The position numbers and the translations under genes are program-made. The notes under the pieces were generated by a model, which worked only from the letters and a program-made list of their open reading frames with translations, was not told the DNA's origin and did no database searches. A DNA stretch of 64,000 nucleotides, taken from the NCBI GenBank assembly GCA_964574325.1, contig CAZNMY010000007.1, positions 1 to 64,000 on the forward strand, given 5' to 3'. Source of the DNA: CAMDPA01 sp964574325. GTDB taxonomy: Bacteria; Pseudomonadota; Alphaproteobacteria; Rhizobiales; Hyphomicrobiaceae. Positions 16,986 to 25,615 of the stretch are shown in pieces. How positions within the stretch are numbered: the stretch's first letter is position 1; each line of letters begins with the position of its first letter.

Positions 16986-18864
16986 ATCGCTTCCCCCAGA
17001 TACCGAGATTGACCACGCGCCACAGCCAGAAGTCGATGGGAGCGCTTCCGTCGAGCATGGCCGCGGACCGGCCGCGCACGCCTTTGGCGTTCATCAGATC
17101 GGGATAGAGTTTCAGGGTGGTCTCGATGCCGTCCTCGATCAAGCCTCGCAGCGGGCCGCGGAACCAGGATTGCTCGGGTGTCGCAAAGCCCAGCTTGTCG
17201 TGCCTGTCGAGGATCGACCTCGGCAACACCTCGGACATCGCGTTCCGCAGGACGGACTTCGTGGCGCCGCCGACCATTTTGTGGCGGTTCCCGAGCCCCA
17301 GCGAGAATTCCACCAAGGGATGATCGAGGAACGGCACGCGGGCCTCGATGCCATGCGCCATGGAGTTGCGATCCTCCCAGTGCAGAAGCATCTGCAGATT
17401 GGACGCGAAGGTCATCGTCGCACATAGGCTGGCGAGGTCGCGGGCGGCGGGCAGACCGCCTCTCTCGATCGCGGTGTCGAAGGCGCTGGTCGCGGCGCAA
17501 CGTGCCAGAGCGGCCTCCCCGATCCAATCGTGCTGCAACGCACTTCGGCGGCGTTTCACGAGTTCCGCGACCACGGACCGCGGCAGCAACTGGGGAGCGA
17601 GCTCGACGAGTTGGCGCGCGTAGGACGCACCGCTCAGCCGGTGCCGTCCCTCGATCGACTGCACCGCTTCGATCAAGCGGCCGCGCCGGATCAGGCCGGC
17701 CAGGTGAAACGCGAAGCCGGTCGTGTAACCGGCGAGTTGCTCGTCGGCCCCCTGACCGTCGAGCATCACCTTGACGCCGGCATTTTTCGCGGCCTCGAAA
17801 ACGCACCACTGGGCGAAGATCGAGGTCGACCCGAACGGCTCATCCTGGTGCCAGGTGATGTCGGATGCCCGCGCGAACACGTCCTCCGCACGCGGCCACA
17901 CATAGGTCGGCTGCGTATGCGCATGTGCCACGACGGCGTCCATGAACGGCTTCTCGTCGACATACTTGTCGGGGTAGCAGGCGGAAATCGTCTTGACCTG
18001 CGGCCCGCCCGTTCTCGAACCGAGCTGGTCGGCCATGATGCAGACGATGGACGAGGAATCGAGCCCGCCCGACAGGCAGGAACCGACCGGAACGTCGGAA
18101 CGGAGGTGGATCCCGACCGCGTCCGCGAGAAGCTGCTGGAAGCGGTCCGCCGCTTCGGCCGCACCGATCTCCAGATCCATCGGGGGCGGCTGGTACCAGC
18201 GGCTGATCGTCAACGACGGGCCGTTGGCGGAGGTCGCTTCCACGACCGCATATTCGCCCGCACGAAGCTGGCTCACCCCCTCGAACATGGTCTCGGCGGT
18301 GTGATCGGACAGACCCGAAATCAGGAAGTCGGCCACGCGCGGAAAGTGCATCCGGCCCGAGACGCCGGGGAGGCCGACGAGCTGTTTGATCTCAGAGCCG
18401 AAGGCGATCGATCGGGGGCCTGCCGCATAGTACAGCGGCTTGATGCCGAACCTGTCGCGCGCTGCAATCAGCGTTTGCTCGGCGTTGTCCCAGAACAGAA
18501 ACGCGAACATTCCGCGCAAGCGATGCAGGGCATCCAGGCCCCAGACGACGAGCGCCCGCATCAGAACTTCGGTATCGGTTCGCGTGCGAAACGTCTCGCC
18601 CTTCTCCTCCAGCTCCGCGCGAAGCTCGAGGTAATTGTAGATTTCGCCATTGAATACGATTTCGTACCGGCCGGCATCGAGGATCATCGGCTGCAGGCCG
18701 TCATCACTCACGTCGATGATCGCAAGCCGGCGATGGCCCAGCGCAATCTTGCCTGCGCGGCTGTCACGCACGGCCCAGCCCCGCCCGTCCAGGCCGCGGT
18801 GCGCCACGATGTCGATACGAGCCGGATCGGGCTCAAGCCCGATCGAGCCGAAAATTCCACACAT
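16969..18864 (-). CDS. asnB: asparagine synthase (glutamine-hydrolysing)-type amidotransferase, probably sugar-modifying
   Basis: A 631-residue two-domain enzyme. The class II glutaminase domain starts MCGIFGSIG (Cys2 nucleophile) and includes HRGLDGRGW, HRRLAIIDVS and FNGEIYNYLELR. The synthetase domain carries the PP-loop SGGLDSS at 265-271 and HWEDRNSMAHGIEARVPFLD. The family makes asparagine. Homologues inside O-antigen loci (for example WbpS or WbmI) amidate uronic acids. Because this copy is fused by overlap to a glycosyltransferase gene and faces a uronic-acid pathway, sugar amidation is the better guess, but the sequence alone does not prove it. Confidence 0.88.
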   Translation of the reverse strand: MCGIFGSIGLEPDPARIDIVAHRGLDGRGWAVRDSRAGKIALGHRRLAIIDVSDDGLQPMILDAGRYEIVFNGEIYNYLELRAELEEKGETFRTRTDTEVLMRALVVWGLDALHRLRGMFAFLFWDNAEQTLIAARDRFGIKPLYYAAGPRSIAFGSEIKQLVGLPGVSGRMHFPRVADFLISGLSDHTAETMFEGVSQLRAGEYAVVEATSANGPSLTISRWYQPPPMDLEIGAAEAADRFQQLLADAVGIHLRSDVPVGSCLSGGLDSSSIVCIMADQLGSRTGGPQVKTISACYPDKYVDEKPFMDAVVAHAHTQPTYVWPRAEDVFARASDITWHQDEPFGSTSIFAQWCVFEAAKNAGVKVMLDGQGADEQLAGYTTGFAFHLAGLIRRGRLIEAVQSIEGRHRLSGASYARQLVELAPQLLPRSVVAELVKRRRSALQHDWIGEAALARCAATSAFDTAIERGGLPAARDLASLCATMTFASNLQMLLHWEDRNSMAHGIEARVPFLDHPLVEFSLGLGNRHKMVGGATKSVLRNAMSEVLPRSILDRHDKLGFATPEQSWFRGPLRGLIEDGIETTLKLYPDLMNAKGVRGRSAAMLDGSAPIDFWLWRVVNLGIWGKRFGIGY

Positions 18865-19364
18865 TTGACCTCAGCACCGCACTACGCTCTCAAGGCTTCT
18901 CTCACAGTCTCATTCCGGACGAGATCCAGGCTGATCGTCTGCTGCGCGTCGGAGCCGGGCGCATCTCGCCGTCACCGGTGTAGCCGATTTACCTCGTAGA
19001 GCAATTCGCGACACTCCGACAGGCCAGGGACAGAGTAGTGACAGAGTGGTGACAAGGCAGGAGCCGGACAGATTTCATGCCGCCGACCGACCACGCCGTT
19101 CCCGATTTAATGCGGCGCGGTCAAGGACATCGTCGCCTTTCGGGGGAAGAGCGGAACAATGTTCCACATCTATTGCCCCGCCTCGACCGTGGAGCGGCAA
19201 AAGTCACATTGCGCACGCGAGAAGGTTGCAGTAGCAAAAGGCCGAGTTAGCGGGCCCGGCGCTGTTGGACTGCGCCTCGACTGCCGGAATTGAACAGGGG
19301 CCGTGCAGGCGGCGTAGATTTGTTTCCGTCGCCTACTCCGATGCCGATCAGGGGATGTTGCAGG
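18865..19364. other. 500-bp divergent intergenic region
   Basis: Separates the minus-strand asnB-like gene from the plus-strand wbpA cluster and so should hold both promoters. The only structure seen is a short direct repeat, GTGACAGAGT in two close copies around 19037-19054. No convincing promoter boxes, RNA gene or ORF were identified. Confidence 0.4.
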
Positions 19365-20732
19365 ATGTCGAAGGTTCCGTCGTCGAACAAAACCCCACGC
19401 GCGGCGACAGCCGCCGACCTTTGCGCCCGAATCGAATCACGCGATTTCACCGTCGGAATCATGGGACTAGGCTATGTCGGCCTGCCGCTGGCCCTCGTCG
19501 CGGTGAAGGCAGGGTTCAAGGTCATCGGCTTCGACACCGATCCGCGCCGCGTCGAGCAGTTGAACAACGGCATCAGCGCCATCAAGCACATTCCCGATAC
19601 CGCGATCGCCGCATGCCTGGCAGGGGGCAAGTTTCGCGCGACGAGCGACCTGACCCAACTCGGTCAGCCCGACGCGATCCTGATCGCGGTGCCGACGCCG
19701 CTCAATCGCAATCGTGAGCCCGATCTGTCCTTCGTCGAGCGCAGCACCGAATCCGTTGCTGCACAGTTGCGTCCCGGCCAGGTCATCGTGCTCGAGTCGA
19801 CGACGTGGCCGGGCACGACGGCCGAAGTGATGAAGCCTCTGCTGGAGGCGACCGGACTGAAGTCGGGCCGGGATTTCTTCCTGGCATTCTCGCCCGAGCG
19901 CGAAGATCCCGGCAACGAAAGCTACGGCACGGCCACGATCCCCAAGGTCGTCGGCGCGGACGAGCCAGATGCTCTCAAAGTCGCATGCGCACTTTATGAC
20001 GCGCTGGTGGTCAAGACCGTCCCGGTCACGTCGGCGGCAACCGCCGAGGCCGTCAAGCTGACCGAGAACATCTTCCGCTCGGTCAACATCGCGCTCGTGA
20101 ACGAATTGAAGCTCATCTACGACAAGATGGGCATCGACGTCTGGGAAGTGATCGACGCAGCGAAGACCAAGCCGTTCGGGTTCATGCCGTTCTATCCCGG
20201 GCCGGGGCTCGGTGGACACTGCATTCCCATCGATCCGTTCTACCTGACTTGGAAAGCGCGCGAGTTCGACGTCGCCACGCGCTTCGTCGAGCTGGCTGGT
20301 CAGATCAACAGATCGATGCCGCACTACGTCGTCGACCGGCTAGCGCATGGACTGGACCGGCGTTTCAGCCGCGGGCTCAACGGCGCCAAGATCCTGATGA
20401 TCGGCATCGCCTACAAGAAGAACGTCGACGACATGCGCGAGAGCCCGTCGTTGAAGTTGATAGAGCTGATCGAGCAGCGTGGCGGCACGGTTCACTATCA
20501 TGACCCCCACATCCTGGAGATCCCGATGACGCGCGAACATGCCGAACTGGCTGGACGCCGCTCCGTCTCGTTGGCTCCGAAGACCATTGCTTCCTACGAC
20601 GCCGTATTGGTTTCCACAGATCACGACGCCGTGGACTGGCAGTCCGTCGTCGACAATGCAAAGCTCGTGCTCGACACACGCAATGCCTGCGCCCGGCGCG
20701 GCGTGACGGGGACCAACATCGACAAGGCTTGA
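19365..20732 (+). CDS. wbpA: UDP-N-acetyl-D-glucosamine 6-dehydrogenase (WbpA type)
   Basis: Oxidises UDP-GlcNAc to UDP-GlcNAc uronic acid with NAD+, the first step toward 2,3-diacetamido uronic acids. The start is placed at ATG 19365 (MSKVPSSNK), because the 25 upstream in-frame codons look non-coding. The Rossmann motif GLGYVG is at 34-39. Other family marks are VLESTTWPGTTAEVM, FFLAFSPEREDPGNESYGT, KLTENIFRSVNIALVNELK and the active-site stretch GPGLGGHCIPIDPFYLTWKA with its catalytic Cys. It heads a same-strand run with wlbA, wlbB and wlbC. Confidence 0.93.
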   Translation: MSKVPSSNKTPRAATAADLCARIESRDFTVGIMGLGYVGLPLALVAVKAGFKVIGFDTDPRRVEQLNNGISAIKHIPDTAIAACLAGGKFRATSDLTQLGQPDAILIAVPTPLNRNREPDLSFVERSTESVAAQLRPGQVIVLESTTWPGTTAEVMKPLLEATGLKSGRDFFLAFSPEREDPGNESYGTATIPKVVGADEPDALKVACALYDALVVKTVPVTSAATAEAVKLTENIFRSVNIALVNELKLIYDKMGIDVWEVIDAAKTKPFGFMPFYPGPGLGGHCIPIDPFYLTWKAREFDVATRFVELAGQINRSMPHYVVDRLAHGLDRRFSRGLNGAKILMIGIAYKKNVDDMRESPSLKLIELIEQRGGTVHYHDPHILEIPMTREHAELAGRRSVSLAPKTIASYDAVLVSTDHDAVDWQSVVDNAKLVLDTRNACARRGVTGTNIDKA

Positions 20733-20873
20733 AAGCGACCGCCGGTCGTCGAACCGGTGCTTTCAGATCTCGAGACCGTTTCGGCGCTCGAGGCGTGGTG
20801 ACAAATACGCGTTCAATCCATCGAGCGGCGCTGCCGCCGATGGAATTTTCCAGCGGCTGCGACGAGAAGGTGG

Positions 20874-21866
20874 ATGGCTGTGCAGAAAGCTAAGACTTTT
20901 GCGTTGATCGGCGCGGCCGGTTACATCGCGCCCAGACACTTGATGGCCATCAAGGAGACCGGCGGAGACCTGAAAGCCGCGATCGACACGTCCGATTCCG
21001 TCGGCATCATGGACAGTTATTTCCCGAAGGCGCGATTCTTTACGGAGTTCGAGCGTTTCGACCGCTTCGTCGATCGCTCGCGGCGCCAAGGCGAGCCGAT
21101 CGACATCATGGCCATCTGCTCGCCGAACTATCTCCACGACGCCCACGTGCGCTTCGCCTTGCGCAACGGGGCCGACGCCATCTGCGAGAAGCCTCTCGTT
21201 CTCAATCCGTGGAACATCGACGGTCTCGCCGAGATGGAGAAGGACACGGGCCGCAAGGTCAACACGATCCTGCAGTTGCGATTGCATCCCGCCATCATCG
21301 CGTTGCGCGATGCCGTGCTGGCGGACAAGAGCAAGCGGGTCCACGACGTCGACCTCAGCTACATCACGTCCCGCGGAAGCTGGTACTACACATCCTGGAA
21401 GGGCGACGATGCGAAGTCGGGCGGCATCGCCACCAACATCGGCGTCCACTTCTACGACATGCTGAGCTTCGTGTTCGGCAAGCTTCAGAAGGTCGTGGTG
21501 CATCACAGGGCGATGGATTGCGCATCGGGCTATCTCGAGTATCAGCGAGCGCGCGTGCGCTGGTTCCTGTCGATCAACGTGCGCGACGTGCCGGAAAGCG
21601 TAGCGCACAAGCAGCGGACGTTCCGCTCGATCACGATGGACGGCAAGGAGATCGAGTTCTCGGAAGGCTTCACGGATCTGCACAACGCAAGCTATCGCGA
21701 GATCATGGCAGGCCGAGGCTTTCCGCTCGAGGAAGTGCGGCCGAGCATCGAGACCGTCTCGCAGATCCGCACGGCCCCGATCCAACTGGGCATAGGCGAG
21801 CAGCATCCGTTCCTGCAGCGCGTGCTCGGCGACAACAACAGGTACGTTCATGGCTGGCCCATCTGA
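20874..21866 (+). CDS. wlbA: UDP-N-acetyl-2-amino-2-deoxyglucuronate 3-dehydrogenase (WlbA/WbpB)
   Basis: Oxidises C3 of UDP-GlcNAc uronate to the 3-keto sugar. A 330-residue Gfo/Idh/MocA-family protein. The N-terminal stretch FALIGAAGYIAPRHLMAIKETG is characteristic of WlbA, as are AICSPNYLHDAHVRFALRNG, ICEKPLVLNPWN and GGIATNIGVHFYDMLSFVFG. Good ribosome-binding purines (GAGAAGGTGG) precede the start. It overlaps wlbB by 17 bases. In some bacteria the enzyme recycles NADH using 2-oxoglutarate. Confidence 0.95.
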   Translation: MAVQKAKTFALIGAAGYIAPRHLMAIKETGGDLKAAIDTSDSVGIMDSYFPKARFFTEFERFDRFVDRSRRQGEPIDIMAICSPNYLHDAHVRFALRNGADAICEKPLVLNPWNIDGLAEMEKDTGRKVNTILQLRLHPAIIALRDAVLADKSKRVHDVDLSYITSRGSWYYTSWKGDDAKSGGIATNIGVHFYDMLSFVFGKLQKVVVHHRAMDCASGYLEYQRARVRWFLSINVRDVPESVAHKQRTFRSITMDGKEIEFSEGFTDLHNASYREIMAGRGFPLEEVRPSIETVSQIRTAPIQLGIGEQHPFLQRVLGDNNRYVHGWPI

Positions 21867-22455
21867 TAAAGGCGCGCGGCCGGAATTCCCGGGCGTGTTC
21901 ATCCACGAGAGCGCCTACGTCGACCAGCCGACGCGGATCGGCAAAGGCACCAAAGTCTGGCACTTCGTGCACGTCCTCGCCGATTGCGACATCGGCAGCG
22001 ACTGCTCGCTCGGCCAGAACGTGATGATCGGACCGTCGGTGAAGATCGGCGATCGCTGCAAGATCCAGAACAACGTCAGCCTCTACAAGGGCGTGGAACT
22101 CGAGGACGGCGTGTTCTGCGGGCCGAGCTGCGTGTTCACGAACGTGAACAACCCACGAGCCGAGGTCGAGCGGAAGTCCGAGTTCCGCAAGACGCTCGTG
22201 CGTCGTGGAGCGAGCATCGGCGCTAACGCCACGATCGTGTGCGGGCACACACTCGGGCAATTCTGCTTCATCGCCGCAGGGGCCGTCGTCGTGAAGGACG
22301 TGCCGGACTTCGCGTTGATGGCAGGCGTGCCGGCCCGCAGGATCGGCTGGATGAGCAAGGCCGGCGTCAAGCTCGGGGCCGACCTCGTCTGCCCGGAAGA
22401 CGGCAGCAGGTACAGGGAGACACGTGATGGCAGACTCGAGCCGGTCGAAAGCTGA
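21850..22455 (+). CDS. wlbB: UDP-2-acetamido-3-amino-2,3-dideoxyglucuronate N-acetyltransferase (WlbB/WbpD)
   Basis: Acetylates the 3-amino group to give UDP-2,3-diacetamido-2,3-dideoxyglucuronate. A 201-residue left-handed parallel beta-helix built of hexapeptide repeats (IGKGTKVWHFVHVLADCDIG, CSLGQNVMIGPSVKIGDRC, KIQNNVSLYKGVELEDGVF). It has the cofactor-binding end FIAAGAVVVKDVPDFALMAG and VPARRIGWM. A short C-terminal tail with VCPEDGSRYRE is typical of this subfamily. It overlaps both neighbours (wlbA upstream, wlbC downstream), so the three are translationally coupled. Confidence 0.94.
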   Translation: MAGPSDKGARPEFPGVFIHESAYVDQPTRIGKGTKVWHFVHVLADCDIGSDCSLGQNVMIGPSVKIGDRCKIQNNVSLYKGVELEDGVFCGPSCVFTNVNNPRAEVERKSEFRKTLVRRGASIGANATIVCGHTLGQFCFIAAGAVVVKDVPDFALMAGVPARRIGWMSKAGVKLGADLVCPEDGSRYRETRDGRLEPVES

Positions 22456-23638
22456 ACCTGTGGGCAAGGGATCCGAGGGCAAGTCATCCGGCGAGAGCGG
22501 TCGCGCGCCGATCGCGCTGATCGACCTCAAGGCGCAACAGAAGCTGATCCGCGACAAGCTCGATCGAGCGATCACGCGGGTCCTGGACCACGGCCAGTAC
22601 ATCATGGGGCCGGAGGTCGGGCAGCTCGAGAAAGAGCTTGCAGCCTTCACCGGCGCCAAGCACGCGATCTCGTGCTCCAGCGGAACCGATGCGCTGCTGA
22701 TCGCGATGATGACGAAGGGCGTGGGTCCCGGCGACGCGGTGCTGTGCCCGGGCTTCACCTACACGGCTACTCCGGAAACGATCGCGCTTCTGGGCGCGAC
22801 GCCGGTGTTCGTCGACGTCGATCCCGCGACGTTCAACATCGATCCGGCCGGGATGAAATCCGGTCTCGATGCTGCGGCCAAACTCAAGCTGAAGCCGGTC
22901 GGCGTGATCGCTGTCGATCTGTTCGGGCTGACGGCCGACTATGCCGCCGTCAATGAATTCGCGAAGGCGCACGGTCTGTGGGTGCTGGCGGATGCCGCGC
23001 AATCGTTCGGCGCCACGTGCGGCAGCCAGCGGGTCGGCACGTTCGGCGACATCACCGCGACCAGCTTCTTCCCGGCCAAGCCGCTGGGCTGCTACGGCGA
23101 CGGCGGCGCGATGTTCACCGACGACGACGAAATCGCGAAGAAGATGGACAGCATCCGGCTCCACGGCAAGGGCAGCGGAGACGACAAGTACGACATCGTT
23201 CGTGTCGGCATCAACGGCCGGCTCGATACGATCCAGGCTGCGGTCCTGTGCGAGAAGCTGGCAATCTTCCCCGACGAGGTCGAGCGGCGCCAGAAGGTGG
23301 CCGATCGCTACAGGCAAGGCCTCAAGGGCTGCGTCACGACGCCTTCGGTGCCGCAAGGGTATGTGTCCGTCTGGGCGCAATACACCGTGCGGCTGCCGGC
23401 AAATCGCCGTGCCGGGGTCATCAAGTCGCTGGCGGAGGCGGGCGTGCCGTCTGCCGTCTACTATCCTCGCCCTCTGCACCATCAGAGCGCCTATCGCGAC
23501 TACCCGATCGCGCTCACGGGTCTTGCGAACTCCGAACAGCTTTCCGGCGAGGTGCTGAGCCTGCCGATGCATCCCTATCTCGGTGTGGACGATCAGGATT
23601 ACATCATCGCTACGTTCCGCCGGGCGATGGCGAGCTGA
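22427..23638 (+). CDS. wlbC: UDP-3-keto-GlcNAcA aminotransferase (WlbC/WbpE), DegT/DnrJ/EryC1 family
   Basis: Transfers an amino group from glutamate to the 3-keto sugar with pyridoxal phosphate. ATG 22427 is preferred to the GTG at 22424 because AGGGAGA (22413-22419) is well spaced. It has the fold-type I pattern: SCSSGTDALLIAMMTKGVG, CPGFTYTATPETIALLGATP, the PLP-binding Asp in VLADAAQSFGA, and the Schiff-base Lys in TSFFPAKPLGCYGDGGAM. IALIDLKAQQKLIRDKLDRA is the usual N terminus. About 25 extra, low-complexity residues precede it. It completes the four-enzyme UDP-GlcNAc3NAcA pathway. Confidence 0.95.
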   Translation: MADSSRSKAEPVGKGSEGKSSGESGRAPIALIDLKAQQKLIRDKLDRAITRVLDHGQYIMGPEVGQLEKELAAFTGAKHAISCSSGTDALLIAMMTKGVGPGDAVLCPGFTYTATPETIALLGATPVFVDVDPATFNIDPAGMKSGLDAAAKLKLKPVGVIAVDLFGLTADYAAVNEFAKAHGLWVLADAAQSFGATCGSQRVGTFGDITATSFFPAKPLGCYGDGGAMFTDDDEIAKKMDSIRLHGKGSGDDKYDIVRVGINGRLDTIQAAVLCEKLAIFPDEVERRQKVADRYRQGLKGCVTTPSVPQGYVSVWAQYTVRLPANRRAGVIKSLAEAGVPSAVYYPRPLHHQSAYRDYPIALTGLANSEQLSGEVLSLPMHPYLGVDDQDYIIATFRRAMAS

Positions 23639-23662
23639 TCGTCAGTTCGACATGGGCAGACG

Positions 23663-24880
23663 ATGACCAGAACCAGCGACAGGCCAACTGCAGTCGTTCT
23701 GTCGCTTTCCCGCATCGCATCAGACGGGCGCGTGCTGAGGCAGATCGCAGCGCTGGAGTCGGCCGGGCATCGCGTCTTGCGGATCGGAATTCGGGATGGC
23801 GATGCTCCGGCGTCGGCTTCGGCGGGGGATGTTCGTGCTTACGGCGTTTCGCTGCCCGTCTGGAGCCTTACGCGCAAGGTCGGTGCCGCTGCGGCTCTGC
23901 TCGGCAGCCGGCCGGTGCTGACGACACGAACGGCACTCTCCGTCGCCCGCGCGGTGCCCGGTGTCGAGGAACTCAAGGCAGCTTTGGTACGTTGCGTCGA
24001 GACCGGCGATATCCCGACATCGGTTTTCGTCGTCGCCAACGATTGGACGGCGCTGCCCGCCGCACTTCACGCCCACCACCACTGGGGGATGAACTTCGCC
24101 TACGACACGCACGAATTCGCCCTGCAGGAGCATTCGAGCAGCGCTGCGTGGCGCTTGCTGTTTCCCGCACTGATAAGGCACATCGAAGCAGAAGGATTGC
24201 GCCGGGCACTCTTCACGACGTGTGTTGGGCCCGGCATCGCCGAGGCCATGAAGGCAGAATACAATCTGGCCACCGCGCCGCATGTCATTCGCAATCTGCC
24301 GAAGGTCGCACCGCTGGTCCCGCGAGCGCCGGTCGAGCCTTTCCAGGTTCTCTACCACGGGCTGTTCAAGCCAGACCGTGGGATCGAAGCCGTGATTGCA
24401 GGCGTAGGGTCGTGGCCGAGCCATTTTCGATTGGTCATCCGAGGGCGCGCGCCGAATGCAACCTATCAGGCCCGGATAGAAAAGCTGGCGGCAGCATTCG
24501 GTTCGGATCGCATTTCGATCGAGCCGATGGTTCCGCAGGAGCATATCGTGGCAGCGGCGAACGCCAGCGATATCGGCGTGATGGTCTTCGACACGCGTTC
24601 CGCCCAGAACAGCCTGGCCATGCCCAACAAGCTGTTCGAGTACCTTCACGCGGGGCTCGTACCCATCGCGGCGAAAGGGTCCGATGCCGCCGACCTGTTG
24701 GCCGAGCACGGCGTAGGTATCGCGATAGATCCCAACGATACGACGGCCATTCCTCGATTTCTCGCCTCTCTCACGCCGGAGTCGCTGCTCTCGGCGAAAA
24801 GGGCGGCGCACGAGGCAGCCCGGAAACTGACCTGGGACGAGGAAGCCAAGGCTCTCTGCCGCCTTCTGCCGGCTGCTTGA
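23663..24880 (+). CDS. GT4-like glycosyltransferase
   Basis: A 405-residue GT-B protein, 24 bases after wlbC. The N-terminal half has VLSLSRIASDGRVLRQIAALESAGH and FAYDTHEFALQEHSS. The C-terminal half has VLYHGLFKPDRGIEAVIAGV, FRLVIRGRAPNATY and the donor-site region NSLAMPNKLFEYLHAGLVPIA. Its coupling to the UDP-GlcNAc3NAcA operon makes it a candidate for transferring that uronic acid, but this rests on context only. Confidence 0.88.
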   Translation: MTRTSDRPTAVVLSLSRIASDGRVLRQIAALESAGHRVLRIGIRDGDAPASASAGDVRAYGVSLPVWSLTRKVGAAAALLGSRPVLTTRTALSVARAVPGVEELKAALVRCVETGDIPTSVFVVANDWTALPAALHAHHHWGMNFAYDTHEFALQEHSSSAAWRLLFPALIRHIEAEGLRRALFTTCVGPGIAEAMKAEYNLATAPHVIRNLPKVAPLVPRAPVEPFQVLYHGLFKPDRGIEAVIAGVGSWPSHFRLVIRGRAPNATYQARIEKLAAAFGSDRISIEPMVPQEHIVAAANASDIGVMVFDTRSAQNSLAMPNKLFEYLHAGLVPIAAKGSDAADLLAEHGVGIAIDPNDTTAIPRFLASLTPESLLSAKRAAHEAARKLTWDEEAKALCRLLPAA

Positions 24881-25111
24881 ATTGTGGCTGCTCGGGCCGG
24901 GAGCGTTTCCCTTAACTTCGCCTGAACCATAACCCAACGGCGTGGATTTACCGATCGTGTCCCGATCGTTAGAATTGTTTCCATGATTCGAAGTGTAATG
25001 CGAACTCCAAGTTGCCTGAATGTCACCATCTCGATCTGGTATGGTACATTTGGAATCTAGACGTGCCCAGTTCGTGCTTTCTCCCGCAGCCACTCAGCAG
25101 GATCGGTTCTC

Positions 25112-25504
25112 ATGATGCGAGCAGCACTACTTGCCGCACTGGCCAGTGCTTCACTGATTACGCTGGCAGCGACGTCGGCATCGGCAGTTCTCATGCCGTC
25201 GACGCCCGCCGTCCAAGGCGTCGAGTCGCAGATCATCCTCGTGCACGGCTGCCATGGTAGTGCGAACGTCGAAGTGGATCGGGGCGGCCCACACTATCAC
25301 GCGGAGCAGTGCCGGCGGGTCAATGGACTACCGGCATGGGACCCGCGCTCGCACCGTTATGACGGCAGCACGCCTCGGCGCAGCTACGACAGCGGTGGGT
25401 ATCGCGGCGGTTACGGCGGCGGCGGATATGGTGGCAGCGGCAGTTGCTGGCGGGAGTGCAGGCAGGTCGCGCCGCGGCATGTGTGCCGCCGGGAATGCGG
25501 CTGA
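25112..25504 (+). CDS. small secreted Gly/Tyr/Cys-rich protein
   Basis: A 130-residue protein with a signal peptide (about 25 residues, ending ASA). The mature part has VHGCHGSANVEVDRGGPHYH, a Gly/Tyr-rich stretch (SGGYRGGYGGGGYGG) and a Cys-rich end (CWRECRQVAPRHVCRRECG) with four Cys in pairs that could form disulfides outside the membrane. Small secreted proteins of this style are common in Hyphomicrobiales and have no known function. ATG 25112 and 25115 are both possible starts. It lies alone downstream of the glycosyltransferase. Confidence 0.7.
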   Translation: MMRAALLAALASASLITLAATSASAVLMPSTPAVQGVESQIILVHGCHGSANVEVDRGGPHYHAEQCRRVNGLPAWDPRSHRYDGSTPRRSYDSGGYRGGYGGGGYGGSGSCWRECRQVAPRHVCRRECG

Positions 25505-25615
25505 GCGAGCGTGACGTTGCCGGCTGGCAGAGATTACATCATCCGATGAAATCGAGCGTGCCGAACGAGCCTCGTCCTGGAGGCTGCGTTCGGCATTGCT
25601 GTTTCTCCGACGGGT

